Positions 7,522-8,933 of a DNA stretch of 8,933 bases are shown here, in pieces; the first letter of the stretch is position 1; each line of letters starts with the position of its first letter. Both the position numbers and the translations under genes were made by a program. The DNA is from Anaerolineae bacterium. GTDB lineage: Bacteria; Chloroflexota; Anaerolineae; B4-G1. The stretch is from positions 1 to 8,933 of the forward strand of contig JAUWNP010000185.1 of the NCBI GenBank assembly GCA_030612585.1, read 5' to 3'. Below the pieces are notes generated by a model that made no database searches, was not told the origin of the DNA, and saw nothing but the letters and a program-made list of their open reading frames with translations.

Positions 7522-7618
7522 AGAAACCAGGTTTTTGGTTGATGAGACACCTTTTCTCATCCCAAGAGACCCAGAAAGCGGCAATCTGCTTGCTCAGACA
7601 GAGAAAAACCTGGTTTCT
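7522..7618. repeat. Long-spaced 15-bp inverted repeat with an inner hairpin, between the lipoprotein and sensor genes
   Basis: AGAAACCAGGTTTTT (7522-7536) is perfectly complementary to 7604-7618, with 67 bases between. Inside, GATGAGA (7541-7547) pairs with TCTCATC (7555-7561) around a 7-nt loop. The left-hand coordinates lie nearer the sensor gene, and the right arm abuts the lipoprotein stop codon. Any transcript running from the lipoprotein into the sensor gene could fold it. There is no clear T-run, so attenuation, mRNA processing or a plain dispersed repeat are all possible. The arms match the palindrome at 3293-3325 except for one base. Confidence 0.75.
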
Positions 7619-8575
7619 TCACTCCTCATCAAAGTAGCCCAGCTTTACCGCCCACTCCACGATTTCCGCATAGTCCTCGTCCGTGGCCTCGATGAAGCCG
7701 TTGACCATCTCGGTCCTGTCCCAATTGTAGAGGCCCGGCGCGTCGCGGCCCTGCGGGTCAAAGTCAAGCAGCGCCTGTCGAACCTTATCTATAACCTCAG
7801 GTGGCACGTCTTTGTTGGCCGCGATGCCGCTGGAGGGATAATACTGAGAAGTGTAGATGATGCGCAGCAATCCGGCCGCCGCCAGTTCCTCGCCCAGCGT
7901 GTCTTGCATCCCACAGGCAGATGAGTGCCCCGAGGTCACAGTATTGGCACAGTTGCGATGAGAACCCGTGTATTCATAGGTCTTCAGGTCGTCCAGGGTC
8001 AGATTATGCTGTGCCAGGATGATCCTCGGGATCAGGTGTCCCTGGGTAGAGGTGAGGCTGCCGAAGGCGAAACGCTTGCCGCGCAGGTCTGCGGTAGTCT
8101 GAATGGAACTATCGGGCGCGACGACGATCACCGACCGGTACTCCGCCCGGCCCTGGGCGTTGAGCCCGCGCACAAGCGGGATGACGCCGTACTTCGCGTG
8201 AGCCTGAATGTATGAACCCGCCCCCAGGGCGGCAAACTGCACCACCCCCACCCCCAGGTCGTCCACAATCTGCCCGTCCTGCGGCGTGAAGCGGAGTTCG
8301 AAGGTGTAGCCAGCCTCCTTGGTCAGGTATTCCAGGAGCGGGAGATACTGGCGGGCGTCTTCCTGGGGGCTGGCGCGCAGATCGAAACCGAACCACAGTA
8401 CGTCGCTATCGGTTCGGGCCGTCAATTCACGCAGTTCGGCGTCGCTGGCTCGGTCGTCCAGGTCTATCTCTCTGCGATCCTCTCCGGGCAGGCAGCCAGC
8501 AAGGAGAACTCCGACCAGGGCGAGGAAAACGGCGGTCCATAAGAACTGGGCTTCTGTCTTACCTTGACCCCTCAT
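7619..8575 (-). CDS. PhnD-like phosphate/phosphonate-family substrate-binding lipoprotein
   Basis: 318 residues from ATG 8575, with a strong AGGAGG (8581-8586) five bases upstream. A signal peptide with hydrophobic core (11-26) ends in lipobox LLAGC, so C28 would be lipidated and the protein tethered outside the membrane. Family signatures are WFGFDLRASP near the start of the mature domain, AALGAGSYIQAHAKYGV, then ADLRGKRFAFGSLTSTQGHLIPR (about 162-184) and YTGSH (202-206), matching the PhnD-type periplasmic binding fold (Phosphonate-bd). The usual D-A-G after the helix is replaced by SSACG, and C209 and C221 could form a disulfide. No ABC permease or ATPase gene lies beside it; the next genes are sensors. 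It may therefore act as a ligand receptor for them rather than as a transporter part (inference). Phosphonate or phosphite as ligand is only a family guess. Confidence 0.88.
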   Translation of the reverse strand: MRGQGKTEAQFLWTAVFLALVGVLLAGCLPGEDRREIDLDDRASDAELRELTARTDSDVLWFGFDLRASPQEDARQYLPLLEYLTKEAGYTFELRFTPQDGQIVDDLGVGVVQFAALGAGSYIQAHAKYGVIPLVRGLNAQGRAEYRSVIVVAPDSSIQTTADLRGKRFAFGSLTSTQGHLIPRIILAQHNLTLDDLKTYEYTGSHRNCANTVTSGHSSACGMQDTLGEELAAAGLLRIIYTSQYYPSSGIAANKDVPPEVIDKVRQALLDFDPQGRDAPGLYNWDRTEMVNGFIEATDEDYAEIVEWAVKLGYFDEE

Positions 8576-8673
8576 ATTGGCCTCCTATGGGCCTATCGGG
8601 CATCAGACCTGACAGATTCTGTTCAACACAGTTGCCGAGTGACAGATGGGGCCTCAAGTGATGAAGTTCATGG

Positions 8674-8688
8674 AAACCTGTCAGGTTT
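8674..8688. promoter_or_regulatory. Palindrome AAACCTGTCAGGTTT, candidate operator in the lipoprotein leader
   Basis: Seven-base arms flank one T. It lies just downstream of the predicted transcription start. The core CTGTCA recurs inverted as TGACAG at 8610-8615 and 8640-8645, exactly 30 bases apart and within identical TGACAGAT octamers. That arrangement suits a repressor or a leader RNA element. It also resembles the GAAACC-N-GGTTT repeat family of this window, so a plain dispersed repeat is the main alternative. Confidence 0.4.
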
Positions 8689-8705
8689 TGGCTATGGACA
8701 TCCCC

Positions 8706-8734
8706 AGTGTATCACTTTTGCCATCATTAGTCAA
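8706..8734 (-). promoter_or_regulatory. Sigma70-type promoter for the lipoprotein-led operon
   Basis: On the minus strand, TTGACT (8729-8734) and TACACT (8706-8711, in TGATACACT) are separated by exactly 17 bases. Transcription would start near 8699, giving a leader of about 124 nt before ATG 8575. A short palindrome CCGCA-C-TGCGG (8743-8753) lies just upstream of the -35 and could be an activator site. The rest of 8587-8705 holds no gene. Confidence 0.6.
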
Positions 8735-8819
8735 CCGGTTGTCCGCACTGCGGCACTTACCTCCCGCGGCTCTCTGGTGGCCATTGCTGACTACCATCTC
8801 TTGTGCACGCCATCCAATC

Positions 8820-8848
8820 TTGCTCCCTTCGCACCCGTGGGGTATAAT
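8820..8848 (+). promoter_or_regulatory. Divergent sigma70-type promoter with consensus TATAAT
   Basis: TATAAT (8843-8848) is a perfect -10. TTGCTC (8820-8825) is a partial -35 at the ideal 17-base spacing. It points to the right, away from the signalling operon, with ATG 8875 about 20 bases past the predicted start. A short inverted repeat (CCCAC/GTGGG, 8853-8866) lies between promoter and gene. Confidence 0.5.
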
Positions 8849-8874
8849 CAGGCCCACACCGGTGGGTGGCGAAT

Positions 8875-8933
8875 ATGCGCGATATTGGTTCGGCAGAACA
8901 TAAGAGACTGGGACTCGTAGCCCAAATCCTCGT
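8875..8933 (+). CDS. Start of a divergent gene of unknown function, cut by the window edge
   Basis: ATG 8875 begins MRDIGSAEHKRLGLVAQIL and stays open to the edge (19 codons). GGTGG lies a few bases upstream, and the consensus TATAAT promoter at 8843 gives a fitting short leader. Too little is visible to name it. The basic, helix-like start would suit a soluble protein. It marks the right boundary of the minus-strand operon. Confidence 0.4.
   Translation, partial: MRDIGSAEHKRLGLVAQIL

Noticed and set aside
8564..8920. Plus-strand open frame of 118 codons across the right intergenic region
   Set aside because: It covers both predicted promoters and the operator-like palindrome, starts inside the lipoprotein gene, and has no family features.

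Overview
This window is a dense two-component signalling locus. It looks like environmental bacterial chromosome of moderately high GC. The style fits Chloroflexota (Anaerolineae or Caldilinea-like): long multi-PAS histidine kinases, a Cph1/Rcp1-type kinase and regulator pair, a stand-alone PhnD-like lipoprotein, and dispersed palindromes built on GAAACC-N-GGTTT. That assignment is tentative, because cyanobacteria and some Deltaproteobacteria carry similar genes. There is no rRNA, tRNA, transposase or CRISPR array.

All the main genes lie on the minus strand and read from right to left. A good sigma70-type promoter (8706-8734) precedes a lipoprotein of the PhnD/phosphonate-binding family (7619-8575). 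A 141-bp gap with a 15-bp inverted repeat follows. Next comes a membrane sensor with HAMP and three PAS domains but no kinase (5447-7477). It overlaps by ATGA a membrane histidine kinase (3057-5450), which in turn supplies the Shine-Dalgarno sequence of a single-domain response regulator (2608-3055). After 162 bp of repeats comes a REC-PAS(x5)-HisKA kinase, which is open across its whole visible length and runs off the left edge (1-2445). At the right end a divergent TATAAT promoter leads into the first 19 codons of a plus-strand gene.

The proposed flow is inference. The lipoprotein binds a small ligand outside the membrane. The two Cache-like membrane proteins sense or relay it. The Cph1-type kinase phosphorylates the Rcp1-like regulator. 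The distal REC-PAS-kinase takes a second phosphate input through its own REC domain.

The most notable features are lesions and repeats. The kinase has an in-frame TAG at codon 25, inside or just after its first membrane helix. The regulator carries a +1 frameshift after codon 83, and both halves keep family motifs. A 33-bp hairpin repeat is inserted in frame in the kinase ATPase domain, and relatives of it lie in the intergenic regions. A 12-bp helix with G9/C7 tracts could hide the ribosome-binding site of the distal kinase. One PAS domain is much poorer in GC than its neighbours. Near-identical 36-nt linkers between PAS domains suggest that these genes shuffle domains.
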